Assembly (NCBI GenBank): GCA_023379605.1
Contig: JAMCQF010000106.1
Coordinates: 1-46,436 of the forward strand
Length of the DNA stretch: 46,436 bases
Reading direction: 5' to 3'
DNA from: Actinomycetota bacterium
Lineage (GTDB): Bacteria; Actinomycetota; Acidimicrobiia; Acidimicrobiales; JAMCQF01
The first letter of the stretch is position 1; each line of letters opens with the position of its first letter. Positions 1-9,696 of this stretch are shown here, piece by piece. The notes under the pieces were generated by a model that ran no database searches, had not been told where the DNA came from, and saw nothing but the letters and a program-made list of their open reading frames with translations. The translations under genes were made by a program, and so were the position numbers.

Positions 1-2
1 GC

Positions 3-935
3 CTGCTTCTGTCCTGGCGGCACGCCAGAGCCGAGATGCGCTCTAGGATCATGCAGGCCTGGTGTGAGAGCCTCTCTGGAGGAGCACATGTCCTCACAGT
101 GGAGCAGCTCTCGGAGCGTTTGGCCGCTACTATGGCTCCAAGTCGTGGCAACCTGCTTGGGCCGCAGCCAGGTCCTTTTTTGGCTCCCAGCTCCTGGGAG
201 CCTACCTCCCAGATTGGTTTCAGCTTTCTAAGGGCGGTGGAGCTTGAAGGAGGTCCTGGCTGGGAGGAGTTGGCCAGGGCGGCGGCGCTGCCGGATGGTT
301 CGTGGGATCCCATAGCCAGGATGATCGCTAAAGAGCCGATCCTGGCTCGATCTCTTGTGCGACCATCCTTCGGCAAAGACGCAACGACAGATTTCGGGCA
401 GCTTCTAAACGAGCTCGATGGCTTAAGGGCTAAGCTCTCTGCAAGCTTGGCTGCCATAGGGCCTGAACCGGCAAGGCGCGAAGGCTGGAGATTGGCCCAC
501 CTCGATGAGCTCCACGCTTACAGCACCCTGACAGCTAAGGCCATGGCCGAAGTAATAGGGATCGGCCAGCGAGCATTGTCCAAGCCTCCAGCAGAAGTGG
601 TGGATCAGCTTGGTTTGCCGCCCAGCGCCGGGGTTGGGCGGCGTTCTTGGCTTCTTGCTGCTGTAGCGATGGAGGTTTACCGCGAGCGCCAAGCAGCTCT
701 GCGGAGCACTCCGGAGCAGGAGCGGGCACTGGACAGCAGCTCTGGGTCGCATGTGCTGCACGCATTGGTGGTGAGAGATCATGTTGCACGAGCCTCAGCT
801 CTGCTGTCGCGCAGAGCTCGTGGGACCGACAGGGTAGACGAGCTACACCGCAGTTTTGCAAGGTTAGGCCCAAGGGAGCGCGGCATAGGTACACATCAGC
901 GCCTCGGCGGTGACAGAGGGATCCAGACCACTTAG
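3..935 (+). CDS. hypothetical protein, 5'-truncated by window edge (possible C-terminal region of a large protein)
   Basis: Open frame continues upstream of the ATG at 36 to the window edge (LLLSWRHARAE-MRSRIM...). No confident family. The 'W..AA.AMEVYRER' stretch only weakly recalls MobF relaxase C-termini. Confidence 0.45.
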   Translation: MLLSWRHARAEMRSRIMQAWCESLSGGAHVLTVEQLSERLAATMAPSRGNLLGPQPGPFLAPSSWEPTSQIGFSFLRAVELEGGPGWEELARAAALPDGSWDPIARMIAKEPILARSLVRPSFGKDATTDFGQLLNELDGLRAKLSASLAAIGPEPARREGWRLAHLDELHAYSTLTAKAMAEVIGIGQRALSKPPAEVVDQLGLPPSAGVGRRSWLLAAVAMEVYRERQAALRSTPEQERALDSSSGSHVLHALVVRDHVARASALLSRRARGTDRVDELHRSFARLGPRERGIGTHQRLGGDRGIQTT

Positions 936-999
936 GCGTGCAAGGCGTGCCTGTGCCGCGGGAGATCGGAGCCGCTGTGGTTGGGGAATGGCTTTGTGG

Positions 1000-2013
1000 T
1001 CAGTATCCAGCGCTTAAGTCAACCACGTTGCGCAGAGGCTCGCCACGCGACCACCGCCCTAGCTGGTCTGCGAAGAGCTCCAGGATGCGCCCGGGAACCC
1101 TCTTGGAGGACCAGGTGTGATGTGGCAGCACTAGCACGTTGTCGCGCCGCCACAGGGGATGCTCTGGGGGCAGAGGCTCCTCGACAAATGCATCGAGCAC
1201 AGCTCCAGCGATCGCAGTCGAATCCAGGGCGGTTATAAGTGCCGACTCGTCTATGAGGGCTCCGCGCGCCACGTTTATCACCCATGCGGATGACGGGAGA
1301 GCTGAGAACACTTGCTCATCGAGCATCCCGCGAGTCTGGGAGGTGAGTGGAAGCGCACAGACGAGAAAATCAGTGTGATCAAGTCTCTCCCGCCACTGAC
1401 TAGGGCCCACAACGGAATCCACTCCTTCGGGCACGCGATCTCTAGGCCGTCTGGACACCGCAGTCACCCGCATCCCAAAGGGTCGCACCATAGAGGCGGT
1501 CAAGGTCCCAACACCACCTAGCCCAAGGATCAGCAGCCGCTTGCCCTCGAGCTCCTCCAGCTCCCCACCTCTTTTCCAGATACCGGCATCTGATTGGCGG
1601 ACGAAGCGTGCGAGCTGCTTTGACGCTGCCAGGATAGCCAGAACGCACCATTCAGCCATTGGTCTCTCGAAGTTTCCTGAGCCGTTCGACAGGATGATCT
1701 GGCGTGCCGAGAGCTCCTCTAGGGGAAGAAAGTCAATGCCTACAGCGTCCGAATGCACCCAGCGAAGCGATGGTAGGAGGGAGACGGCCCTGAGGGTCCA
1801 ATCGGAGCCCATCTGTGTCGTACGCCAGAGCACCTCAACATCCTTGAGGTCACCTGGTAGCTGAGACAGGTCATCGCTCAACGGAACTGCAATCATGCCG
1901 GGGGGCAGCATCTTCTCTGCAGCCATCCTTTCGAAGGCGGGCAGGGCACGCTCTGGCAGTCCTATTAGCACAGGAGCAGGCTTAAAATCGGCAGTTCCAT
2001 CGTTGCACATCAT
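1000..2013 (-). CDS. D-isomer specific 2-hydroxyacid dehydrogenase
   Basis: Rossmann motif LLILGLGGVGTLTASMVRPFGMRVTAVSRR, then INVARGALIDESALITAL...GAVLDAFVEEPLPPEHPLW. Confidence 0.9.
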   Translation of the reverse strand: MMCNDGTADFKPAPVLIGLPERALPAFERMAAEKMLPPGMIAVPLSDDLSQLPGDLKDVEVLWRTTQMGSDWTLRAVSLLPSLRWVHSDAVGIDFLPLEELSARQIILSNGSGNFERPMAEWCVLAILAASKQLARFVRQSDAGIWKRGGELEELEGKRLLILGLGGVGTLTASMVRPFGMRVTAVSRRPRDRVPEGVDSVVGPSQWRERLDHTDFLVCALPLTSQTRGMLDEQVFSALPSSAWVINVARGALIDESALITALDSTAIAGAVLDAFVEEPLPPEHPLWRRDNVLVLPHHTWSSKRVPGRILELFADQLGRWSRGEPLRNVVDLSAGY

Positions 2014-2360
2014 ACTCTTAAGCCTTGGTTTGGGGTCATGATCCGCCTGCGGTGGATATTTTTCTTCTGGTCAATTTGCTCACCTGATCCCAAGATCGCC
2101 GTTGCTATTCCAAGCTTGGAACGAAGTCTACAATGTCCAAAAAGCCTGCCATATCAATGGTTTTTCGTCCATTTGCGAACTGTGCGCTGTCAATGGAGCC
2201 AATGGAGCACACACGTAGGTAACCACTTAGCCAGCCCGCAGATCGCACCATTCATGGGTAAATGCTTGACCTGGAGTGCAAAAACCTCTTTGATTGCAGA
2301 GATTCCATGTGATTATTTTCAAGAACCCGAAGAGGAGGTAGTTGGGATGGAGGGTCCGCA

Positions 2361-3209
2361 ATGAACAAGTCTGATCTGGTAAGAGCGGTTAGTGAAGCCG
2401 GAGGTGTGGCACGGCACGAAGCTGAGCAAGTGCTTGATGCGTTCGTCTCAACAGTTATGGCAGAGGTAAATGCCGGACGAAAGGTTGCGCTGATGGGATT
2501 CGGGACCTTCGTACCGTCAAAGCGTGGAGCCCGCACTGGCCGCAACCCCCGAACGGGTGAGCCGGTAACGATAGCCCCATCACGTGGAGTCCGGTTCACA
2601 ACCGGCTCGATATTCAAGTCGGTACTCAACAAAGGAGGAACTATTCCAGTGCCGCCAGCCAAGAAATCCACATCCACCGCCAGCGCCAGAAAGGCAACTG
2701 CCACAAGGGCTGGCGCGACAAAAGCCAGCGCCCGCAAGGCAACTGCCACAAGAGCTGGCGCGACAAAAGCCAGCTCCACAAGGGCCAGCGCCAGAAAGGC
2801 AACTGCCACAAGGGCCAGTGCCAGAAAGGCAACCTCTACTGCCACCAGCGCCACAAGGGCCAGTGCCAGAAAGGCAACCTCTACTGCCACCAGCGCCACA
2901 AGGGCCAGTGCCCGCAAGGCAACTGCCACAAGGGCAACTGCCACAAAAGCCAGCGCCAGAAAGGCAACTGCGACAAAAGCCAGCGCCACAAGAGCCAGCG
3001 CCACAAGAGCCAGCGCCAGAAAGGCAACTTCCACAAGGGCAACTGCGACAAAAGCCAGCGCCACAAGAGCCAGCGCCAGAAAGGCAACCACAGTCAAAGC
3101 AACTGCTGCAAGGGCTACTGCGAGAAAGGCGACATCGGCTGCAACCAAGGTTGTCGCACGCAAGGCCCCTGTTCGGAAGTCAGCCGCGAAAAGAGCTTCG
3201 TCTAGGTAA
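2361..3209 (+). CDS. HU family DNA-binding protein with long Ala/Lys/Thr/Arg/Ser repeat tail
   Basis: MNKSDLVRAVSEAGGVARHEAEQVLDAFVSTVMAEVNAGRKVALMGFGTFVPSKRGARTGRNPRTGEPVTI is a canonical HU fold. It is followed by about 180 aa of KATATRASARKA repeats. Confidence 0.95.
   Translation: MNKSDLVRAVSEAGGVARHEAEQVLDAFVSTVMAEVNAGRKVALMGFGTFVPSKRGARTGRNPRTGEPVTIAPSRGVRFTTGSIFKSVLNKGGTIPVPPAKKSTSTASARKATATRAGATKASARKATATRAGATKASSTRASARKATATRASARKATSTATSATRASARKATSTATSATRASARKATATRATATKASARKATATKASATRASATRASARKATSTRATATKASATRASARKATTVKATAARATARKATSAATKVVARKAPVRKSAAKRASSR
2676..3130 (+). repeat. coding tandem repeat array (HU tail), including a 45-bp unit duplicated exactly
   Basis: Modules such as gccagcgccagaaaggcaactgccacaagg recur. 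The block ccagtgccagaaaggcaacctctactgccaccagcgccacaaggg is repeated back to back near 2817-2910. Confidence 0.9.
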
Positions 3210-3269
3210 GCCAGCCAGAGCTTAGATCTCTTTGGCCAAGCATCACCGGATTTTTGGGGTGCCTGGCGG

Positions 3270-4040
3270 TCACAGGTCGTCGATGAGGTGGAAGGCCTCT
3301 CCGGCTTCCAGACCGACCAGGCGCCCTGCCGCTTCTGCAAGCGCTCTTACCCGGAGGTTGAAATCGGTGCTGTCGCCATCACTGAGAACACCCATGGTTG
3401 TTAAGTGCTGGCTTTTGTGCATGAGAAGTGAGGAGATCTTTAGCTCGACATATCCACCTGCGTCCTCTATGTGGTTCGGCTCCTCTGCCTCCCACAAGAG
3501 CAGGGCAGAGGGCCTATGGTGGCTACCACCATGTCCGGGGAAGAACATTGGGTCTCTCGCTGCAACAAGCGAATCCAAGGTGAGCAGGCCAGCATTGCGG
3601 TGATCTGGATGCAGGCGGTAGCTACGCCAGGGATCGTGTCCCAGCACCACTTCGGGACGGTAGTGGCGGATCCAAGCGCATAGCTGTGCACGCTCTTTGG
3701 TGCCAGCGCGCAGCTCACCATCTGGCCATCCCAGAAACACCGTTTCGCCTTCGGGGCAGATAAGCTTTGCAGCAGCTCTCTGCTCTCGCTGACGGCGGAG
3801 CGCGAGCCCCGCGAGATTCCCATCAGCTTCCCAGGTGCCCTTGGAGCCGTCAGTGCACACGACGTGGATGACATGACAGCCTGCTGCCGACCATTTGGCC
3901 AGTGTCGCCCCGCATCCGAACTCGATGTCGTCAGGATGAGCTCCTATTGCCATGGCGCGCCGTGGTGGAGGGATATCTATGCTGCAAGTGCTCTTAGTAT
4001 ATGGCGGAAGACGGGGCCAGAAACTGCTGGGAACGGTCAA
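3270..4040 (-). CDS. PIG-L family (LmbE/MshB-like) deacetylase
   Basis: AIGAHPDDIEFGCGATLAKWSAAGCHVIHVVCTDGSKGTW and LHPDHRNAGLLTLDS motifs. Confidence 0.92.
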   Translation of the reverse strand: MTVPSSFWPRLPPYTKSTCSIDIPPPRRAMAIGAHPDDIEFGCGATLAKWSAAGCHVIHVVCTDGSKGTWEADGNLAGLALRRQREQRAAAKLICPEGETVFLGWPDGELRAGTKERAQLCAWIRHYRPEVVLGHDPWRSYRLHPDHRNAGLLTLDSLVAARDPMFFPGHGGSHHRPSALLLWEAEEPNHIEDAGGYVELKISSLLMHKSQHLTTMGVLSDGDSTDFNLRVRALAEAAGRLVGLEAGEAFHLIDDL

Positions 4041-4681
4041 GGCCTTCTCTCAAACAGATCGGTACACGGAGCGCACATTGTGGCGACGAGCTGGCTGTCC
4101 AGGGCCCACAGGTCTTCTGGGCTATCGATGTCGTGTGAGATCTCATGATCATCGAGCACAAGCACCTCCAAGCCTACACGGTGGGCTTCGATGCAGTGGC
4201 GTTGGAAGGATCCTACCCCATAGGAGAAACCAAACCCGCTTGAAGCAGGTATCGTGATCGCGTTCGTCCCGCTTCGGTGCCGATCTGGAGCGATCACCAC
4301 TATCCCCCCTGTGGCATCTCCTATCCCAGTGTCTATCATCTGCGATATCCCGCTCAGGAGGGGAAGATCGGCATGGAGCACCGTCACCCATTTGTAGCCT
4401 TGATCTGCCAGCATCTGAACGCCCTTTGTCACAGCGGCATTAAGCCCGGGGCCAGGCATCCAAGCGGGGACCGCACCGTGGGCTTCGGCCCACTTGGCTA
4501 CCTCCCTGTCATCGCAGACAACGGTGACAGGCCAGGGTCGGCATGCCATCAGGGTCCTTTCGGCCATCGCCTGCGCGAGCCGAGCACGCTCAGCTGGGCT
4601 GAGTAAACCGCCTAAGCGCGTCTTGGCTCCGATGAACGATTTCACAGGGACGAGCACCCCCCGGTCTTCGGGTATGGTCAT
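4037..4681 (-). CDS. cofC: 2-phospho-L-lactate guanylyltransferase (coenzyme F420 biosynthesis)
   Basis: VLVPVKSFIGAKTRLGGLLSPAERARLAQAMAERTL and VTVLHADLPLL...IVIAPDRHRSGTNAI. Stop overlaps the deacetylase start (ATGA). The ORF is open to 4780, but MTIPEDRGVLVPVK is the likely start. Confidence 0.9.
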   Translation of the reverse strand: MTIPEDRGVLVPVKSFIGAKTRLGGLLSPAERARLAQAMAERTLMACRPWPVTVVCDDREVAKWAEAHGAVPAWMPGPGLNAAVTKGVQMLADQGYKWVTVLHADLPLLSGISQMIDTGIGDATGGIVVIAPDRHRSGTNAITIPASSGFGFSYGVGSFQRHCIEAHRVGLEVLVLDDHEISHDIDSPEDLWALDSQLVATMCAPCTDLFERRP

Positions 4682-4768
4682 CTCAGAGGTATACGGCCAC
4701 GGTCGATCTGCTCCAAGATGCCAGCTTAGGCCGGAGGCGACCGAGTTCGACAGACTTAGCGGTAGAGG

Positions 4769-6004
4769 GTGAGCAAGCACTTGACATGGAGCACGGTGGG
4801 CGATCGAGCAGATGAGCTGGCCGAGGTAAAGCAGTACCTGCGTGCCAGGGGTGCCAGCGATGAGACCGTCGAGCGAGCAGCAGCACAGGGAGTCCTTGGG
4901 CTGCTCGTGACCGAGTACGTCCTTGATCCCTCGGGGCGTAGGTACACAAGGTCTGACATGGAAGAGCTGACTGGCGTAGGTGTGGATACCCTCCTTAGGT
5001 TCTGGCGGGCTTTGGGTTTTCCCGATGTGGAGCCAACTGAAAAGGCGTTCACTGATCTAGACGTCGAGGCGATAACGATCCTTGGTCAGCTGCTAGACAC
5101 AGGACTTACTGACCTGGATTCGGCGGTACAGATGGCACGGGTCATGGGATCGTGCATGACCCGTATCGCCGAGGCAGAGCTGAGCATGGCGCGCGATGCA
5201 GTCGAGCATGTAGATGACCTGACCCAGGCGCGCCAGCTCACCGCCGCTGATGAGTCCCTCGTTCAGAGCTTCGCCCGGCTCCTCGAGTACGCCTGGAGGC
5301 GCCATCTTGCCGCTGCTACGCGCAGGAGAATGGCTCTACGCTCCCAGGATCGCTCTGGCTCACCCGCTTCGGGCTCTTTGGAGATGGCAGTGGGCTTTGC
5401 GGACATGGTGGGCTTCACGGCCTTAAGCCAGCAGCTGAGCAGGGAGGAACTTGCGAGGGTAGTCACGCGCTTTGAGGATGTGGCTCACGGCATAGTAACA
5501 GCCCTTGGTGGACGGGTGGTCAAGATGATAGGGGACGAAGCCATGTTCGTTGTAGAGGATATAGAGGCTGCAGCGCGCATGTCCCTCGACCTGGCAGAGG
5601 CATACGCTGACGACGAGCTGCTCTCCGATGTGAGGATAGGTCTCTGCGTAGGCCCTGTGCTGGCAATGGACGGTGACTACTACGGACCGGTGGTGAACAT
5701 GGCCAGCCGCATGGTCAACATTGCCAACCCAGGCTCAGTTCTCGTTTCCGACGAGGTGCACGCACGACTCAAGGACAGCGAGGAGCTCGTGTGGCGTTCT
5801 CTCAAGCCACGATATCTAAAGGATATAGGCAGAGTGCATATGTGGGCAATGATGCGGCTTGGTCGTGAAACCTCTGTGGCTCAACGGCGCCTGGGTGAGC
5901 GTTGGCAGCGAATATCGACGAACCTGACCAAGGATCTGGGTGAGCTGCGCGAGCGCGGCGAAAGGCTCCTATCTACCACCGACGAGCATCTGTCACCCAG
6001 CTGA
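4769..6004 (+). CDS. class III adenylate/guanylate cyclase with N-terminal Rv1264-like regulatory domain
   Basis: VGFADMVGFTALSQ, KMIGDEAMFV, DYYGPVVNMASRMVNIA are canonical class III catalytic motifs. About 200 aa helical N-terminal region. Confidence 0.9.
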   Translation: MSKHLTWSTVGDRADELAEVKQYLRARGASDETVERAAAQGVLGLLVTEYVLDPSGRRYTRSDMEELTGVGVDTLLRFWRALGFPDVEPTEKAFTDLDVEAITILGQLLDTGLTDLDSAVQMARVMGSCMTRIAEAELSMARDAVEHVDDLTQARQLTAADESLVQSFARLLEYAWRRHLAAATRRRMALRSQDRSGSPASGSLEMAVGFADMVGFTALSQQLSREELARVVTRFEDVAHGIVTALGGRVVKMIGDEAMFVVEDIEAAARMSLDLAEAYADDELLSDVRIGLCVGPVLAMDGDYYGPVVNMASRMVNIANPGSVLVSDEVHARLKDSEELVWRSLKPRYLKDIGRVHMWAMMRLGRETSVAQRRLGERWQRISTNLTKDLGELRERGERLLSTTDEHLSPS

Positions 6005-6129
6005 GCCGGTCAGATACTTGGGCAACCTGCACATGACCATTTCACCTTGACCCAGCTACTTAGCGGTTCCTTTAGATGAAGCAGCTTAAAGACGCTCGCG
6101 CGTTTCGGATTGACTGGATATCGGATCGG

Positions 6130-8820
6130 TTAGCGGCTTATCCTAGCTGTCGCTATAGCCCAGGGTCCAAGGGTGAAAGCACCTCTGAAGGGATCCAGGG
6201 GTCGCCCAGTAAGGTCCACGAGCCAGCCGCTCGCGTTGGGAATATGCACGGTCGCATCCTGCGCCTTTGGGTTAAAAACCCGTACTTCAATTGCAGAGCC
6301 GCTACGTCTAATGCAGGATACCTCGGCTCCTGAGACCTCCAGTTCGGTTCCGAAGCGGGCCCTTTTGCCGCCACCAAGGCTATAGATGCTCTCCAGTGGC
6401 AAGAAGGCGTCATCTACCATCGCGTATGGATCGATCGCCTCAGAGCACAGCGCGTAGCGTGCCACAATGGGCCCTTGCATCTGAGGTCCCACAAGAGAAG
6501 TGGTGGGACCTGCCGGTAACGGCCTGTATGACATAAAGGGCCGAGACAGCATCCCGGTGGCACGAAGAACCGTTAGTGCGATCGCATCTGCGCTGGTGAT
6601 CTCTCCATCCTCGTTCCCGCAGCGAGCTTTGGCTTGGTCAACCAGCTCGTACTCGAGCAGCCCCTCGTGTGCGACCGTAAGCCCGCCTGCGCGCACGAAC
6701 CGCCGCGAGGGCCATGTGGGAAGCCCTCGCTCATGCGGACCCCCTTCTGCTGTAAGACCTCGGTTCACGATCGCAAACGCACACTCTGCCTCGGAGAGCT
6801 GGGCTGGGGAGGGAAGAGGGAGCAGCACTCGCAAGCGGTGATCTCTGCAGTGATTGTCGAAGGTCGTGGCAACCCTTAGGAAGCGCTCTCCGGCGTGCAG
6901 CTCCAGACGGGTTCGCACAGCTACCTCTCTCTCGCCGGTCCTGGAGCTTTTCGTGGTGTCTATGAACTCCGGCCATAGGTAGGTGGACACGATCTCGATA
7001 GCAGCGCGCACAGGCCCGGCTTCACAGAGATGGACACGCACCTCCTTGGGCGTGTCCACAGTTATATTATTGCGGGGCGGGGAGTAGTTGTAGGTGTCAC
7101 CAAGATCGCCTCCATCCACCAGCCTACCCATTCCGTGGATATCACCTATTGAGAACGTTCCATCGATGGGATCTGTGCCCACTGTGATGAGGCCATTTGA
7201 CATCCTTGGTGGCCCGTCCTTGGAACCATCGCCACCTTTGACGGTGACAGGGAAATCAAGCGGGCCGGGCTCCCAGGTCGACCACCCATACCCAGGGACA
7301 TCCCGAGATCGTGCAAGAACCCGCACGCTTGGTGGCTGGTCTATGCGGACCCTTACACTGGCGTGAGGTTGTGCGCCAAGGCGAGCGTAGAGCTCCCTTT
7401 TGGCCTCATCTATAGAGAAGCCCGCACGTGCTCTGGGGCCTATGTGGACAAGCACTGAGAGGCCTTCGTCGAAGTCCTCTATATCCACGCCAGTCACGAA
7501 AGCCTCGTGCTGGATCTCCTCGCCCTGGATGGCGCCGAGCACTAAACGAGCGGTCGCTGCGTCCAAGGTCATATCCCCTGGGAGGCTGAAAGGCTGGCCG
7601 ACTTGCTGGGTTCCTTCTGGAGGTTCGGCAAGGGGAAGTGTTATCTCTATGGTTCCACATCGAGAACGGGCCGAGGTGTTGACTATGACAGGGCCAGGAT
7701 TGGCCATCTCGCCAGCTAGGGCCTCAATTGCGCGGTTGGCAAGTCCAGAGGCTATCTGGCGTGCCTCGGCGTAGCGCTCCAGCACGGCGTCAACGACTTC
7801 ATCGGCCGAGCATGCGCATACAGAGTCATGCGCGGAGTTTAGGACAAGCGCTCGCCAGGCCATCTCCATGGAAGCCTCTGGCCATCTCTCAGCGGGTAGG
7901 AAAAGCGCGCATGCCGGCTCGGCCCGACGTTCTAGCTCACGCTCGGCAAGCGCAGCGGCTCGTTTTACGTCCATCCTATTGGACACCACGCCCATTAGAA
8001 GGTTGGCGCGAGCGCCCGAGCGGAGCTCTCCTGTCCAGCTGGGCAAGCCTTCGGTCGGTCGGAGAGCAAGCTCCTCGGCCAGCGAGGTGACAGCTAGATC
8101 GAACTCGTCTTGTAAACGGTTGGTTTCTGCAATCACCCTGCCGAGCCAGGGTTGGGGGCTTTGGTGGTCGGTGCCGTTCATCAGCAGGAGCCCGTCTAGC
8201 ATGTATGAGCTCATCTCTGCGATCTGAGCCTTGAGACGTCTCAGTAGGCCTTCTGGGTGGTCGGGCAAGCTTGCCCCATTCCCGTAGCCGCAGGCAAGAT
8301 ATTCAGCTCTTACCGTAGATCCATCCGGGGACGACCACCAGAAGGCGTCCCTTTCTATGCTAGAGGGCACCCCACGCCAGACCACAGCGTGGCTGAAGCC
8401 TGCCTGGCGAAGGATCTGCGGCATCTGAGCTATGTGACCGAACATGTCCGGGAGGTAGCCCACCGGCATAGCACCCCCAAAGCAAGCAGCCCGGTTCATG
8501 CCTGTCTGGAGATTGCGAATGATGGTCTCTCCCGAGACAAGGAACTCGTCCATAAGGATGTACCACGGTCCAACCGAGAGCCTCCCCGAGACGGCCAGAT
8601 CACGGATCCGGCCTTCCTGGTGCGGTCTTATCTCCAGGTAATCGTCTACGACGGCCATTTGTCCATCGAGCATGAAACGGGCATAAGAGAGGTCGTTCTC
8701 CAAGAGCTCGAGCAGGCCATCGACCATCTCCACGAGTCTTAGGCGGAATGACTGGAACGGCTCGTACCACTCTCTGTCCCAATGGGTGTGAGGCACCACT
8801 GCCACACGTTGCGTTGTCAT
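6130..8820 (-). CDS. glycoside hydrolase family 38 alpha-mannosidase
   Basis: VAVVPHTHWDREWYEPFQSFR, YLPDMFGHIAQMPQILRQAGF, LVLNSAHDSVCACSADEV. Likely start MTTQRVAVVPH at 8820. Confidence 0.92.
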   Translation of the reverse strand: MTTQRVAVVPHTHWDREWYEPFQSFRLRLVEMVDGLLELLENDLSYARFMLDGQMAVVDDYLEIRPHQEGRIRDLAVSGRLSVGPWYILMDEFLVSGETIIRNLQTGMNRAACFGGAMPVGYLPDMFGHIAQMPQILRQAGFSHAVVWRGVPSSIERDAFWWSSPDGSTVRAEYLACGYGNGASLPDHPEGLLRRLKAQIAEMSSYMLDGLLLMNGTDHQSPQPWLGRVIAETNRLQDEFDLAVTSLAEELALRPTEGLPSWTGELRSGARANLLMGVVSNRMDVKRAAALAERELERRAEPACALFLPAERWPEASMEMAWRALVLNSAHDSVCACSADEVVDAVLERYAEARQIASGLANRAIEALAGEMANPGPVIVNTSARSRCGTIEITLPLAEPPEGTQQVGQPFSLPGDMTLDAATARLVLGAIQGEEIQHEAFVTGVDIEDFDEGLSVLVHIGPRARAGFSIDEAKRELYARLGAQPHASVRVRIDQPPSVRVLARSRDVPGYGWSTWEPGPLDFPVTVKGGDGSKDGPPRMSNGLITVGTDPIDGTFSIGDIHGMGRLVDGGDLGDTYNYSPPRNNITVDTPKEVRVHLCEAGPVRAAIEIVSTYLWPEFIDTTKSSRTGEREVAVRTRLELHAGERFLRVATTFDNHCRDHRLRVLLPLPSPAQLSEAECAFAIVNRGLTAEGGPHERGLPTWPSRRFVRAGGLTVAHEGLLEYELVDQAKARCGNEDGEITSADAIALTVLRATGMLSRPFMSYRPLPAGPTTSLVGPQMQGPIVARYALCSEAIDPYAMVDDAFLPLESIYSLGGGKRARFGTELEVSGAEVSCIRRSGSAIEVRVFNPKAQDATVHIPNASGWLVDLTGRPLDPFRGAFTLGPWAIATARISR

Positions 8821-8845
8821 GGCAGGCCACGCTACCGTGCATTTT

Positions 8846-9286
8846 GTGCGGATCGCCTTCGGAACCGATGAGGTCACCCCACTCACAGAGGAGCTGGTGG
8901 CAGGCTTGCCAGATCGTGGTCACCAAGTCGTCGTCGTTGGGGCCGGTGAACCCTGGCCAGAAGTTGGCCGTAGAGTGGCTCTCGCGGTCTCTAGGGGCGA
9001 AGCAGACCTTGGGCTGGTCCTTTGCTGGACAGGAACGGGCGTCTCAATAGCCGCCAACAAGGTGCCTTCTGTTAGAGCGGCTCTGTGCACAGACGCAGAG
9101 ACAGCCGCGGGGGCAAGGCGGTACAACGACGCCAATGTCCTGGCGCTGAGCCTGCGTCTGACCTCCTCGGCACTTGCTTGGGAGATGGTGGACGCCTTCG
9201 TGACAGGAGAGGTGGACCATCAAGCCCGACCGCTCATAGACCGGCTGGAGATGGCTTTGCAGCTTCCAAGCGACACCTTGGGCTGA
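8846..9286 (+). CDS. RpiB/LacA/LacB-family sugar-phosphate isomerase
   Basis: VRIAFGTDEVTPLT and CWTGTGVSIAANKVPSVRAALCTDAETAAGARRYNDANVLALSLRLTS. GTG start at 8846 inferred; ORF open from 8819. Confidence 0.85.
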   Translation: MRIAFGTDEVTPLTEELVAGLPDRGHQVVVVGAGEPWPEVGRRVALAVSRGEADLGLVLCWTGTGVSIAANKVPSVRAALCTDAETAAGARRYNDANVLALSLRLTSSALAWEMVDAFVTGEVDHQARPLIDRLEMALQLPSDTLG

Positions 9287-9296
9287 TCAGGCACTT

Positions 9297-9340
9297 GGCC
9301 CTATCCTTCGAGCCGCTGGGCCGTCTGTGATAGGGCCTTT
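9297..9340 (+). terminator. candidate terminator downstream of rpiB-like gene
   Basis: Perfect 9-bp inverted repeat GGCCCTATC (9297-9305) / GATAGGGCC (9329-9337) followed by TTT, just past the stop at 9286. Confidence 0.5.
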
Positions 9341-9369
9341 GATTGGCGCAAGTGATATACGATCTTCAA

Positions 9370-9696
9370 ATGACCACTTTCCTCATGCTTTCCACCCTGG
9401 GACCGGATGGCGCGGCCACCTTGCGCCAGAACCCGGGCCGTACGAGGGAGGTGAACGCCGAGGTAGAGGCGATGGGGGTGAAGATCCTCCATCAGTGGGC
9501 GGTGCTTGGCCAGTATGACTTCTGCACAATCCTCGAGGCACCCGATGAGATGACTGTTGCAAAGGTCGCTGTCACCCTGGGTGCACGCGGGACCTTGAAG
9601 ACGCTAACACTTACTGCCATCCCGGTAGAGGAGTTCCTAAGTGCGATCGGAGAGACTGAGCCAGGTCCCGCAGCTCAATACCACCAGAGCCCTTGA
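9370..9696 (+). CDS. GYD domain-containing protein
   Basis: MTTFLMLSTLGPDGAATL...VLGQYDFCTILEAPDEMTVAKVAVTLGARGTLKTLTLTAIPVEEF. ORF open from 9343. Confidence 0.8.
   Translation: MTTFLMLSTLGPDGAATLRQNPGRTREVNAEVEAMGVKILHQWAVLGQYDFCTILEAPDEMTVAKVAVTLGARGTLKTLTLTAIPVEEFLSAIGETEPGPAAQYHQSP

Noticed and set aside
36-935. MobF relaxase C-terminal fragment
   Set aside because: Similarity limited to a short compositional stretch; no other conjugation genes in the window.
2252-3340. 362-aa minus-strand ORF antisense to HU (VALALVAVAFLALALV...)
   Set aside because: Hydrophobic low-complexity readout of the complementary strand of the HU repeat; HU on the plus strand is unmistakable.
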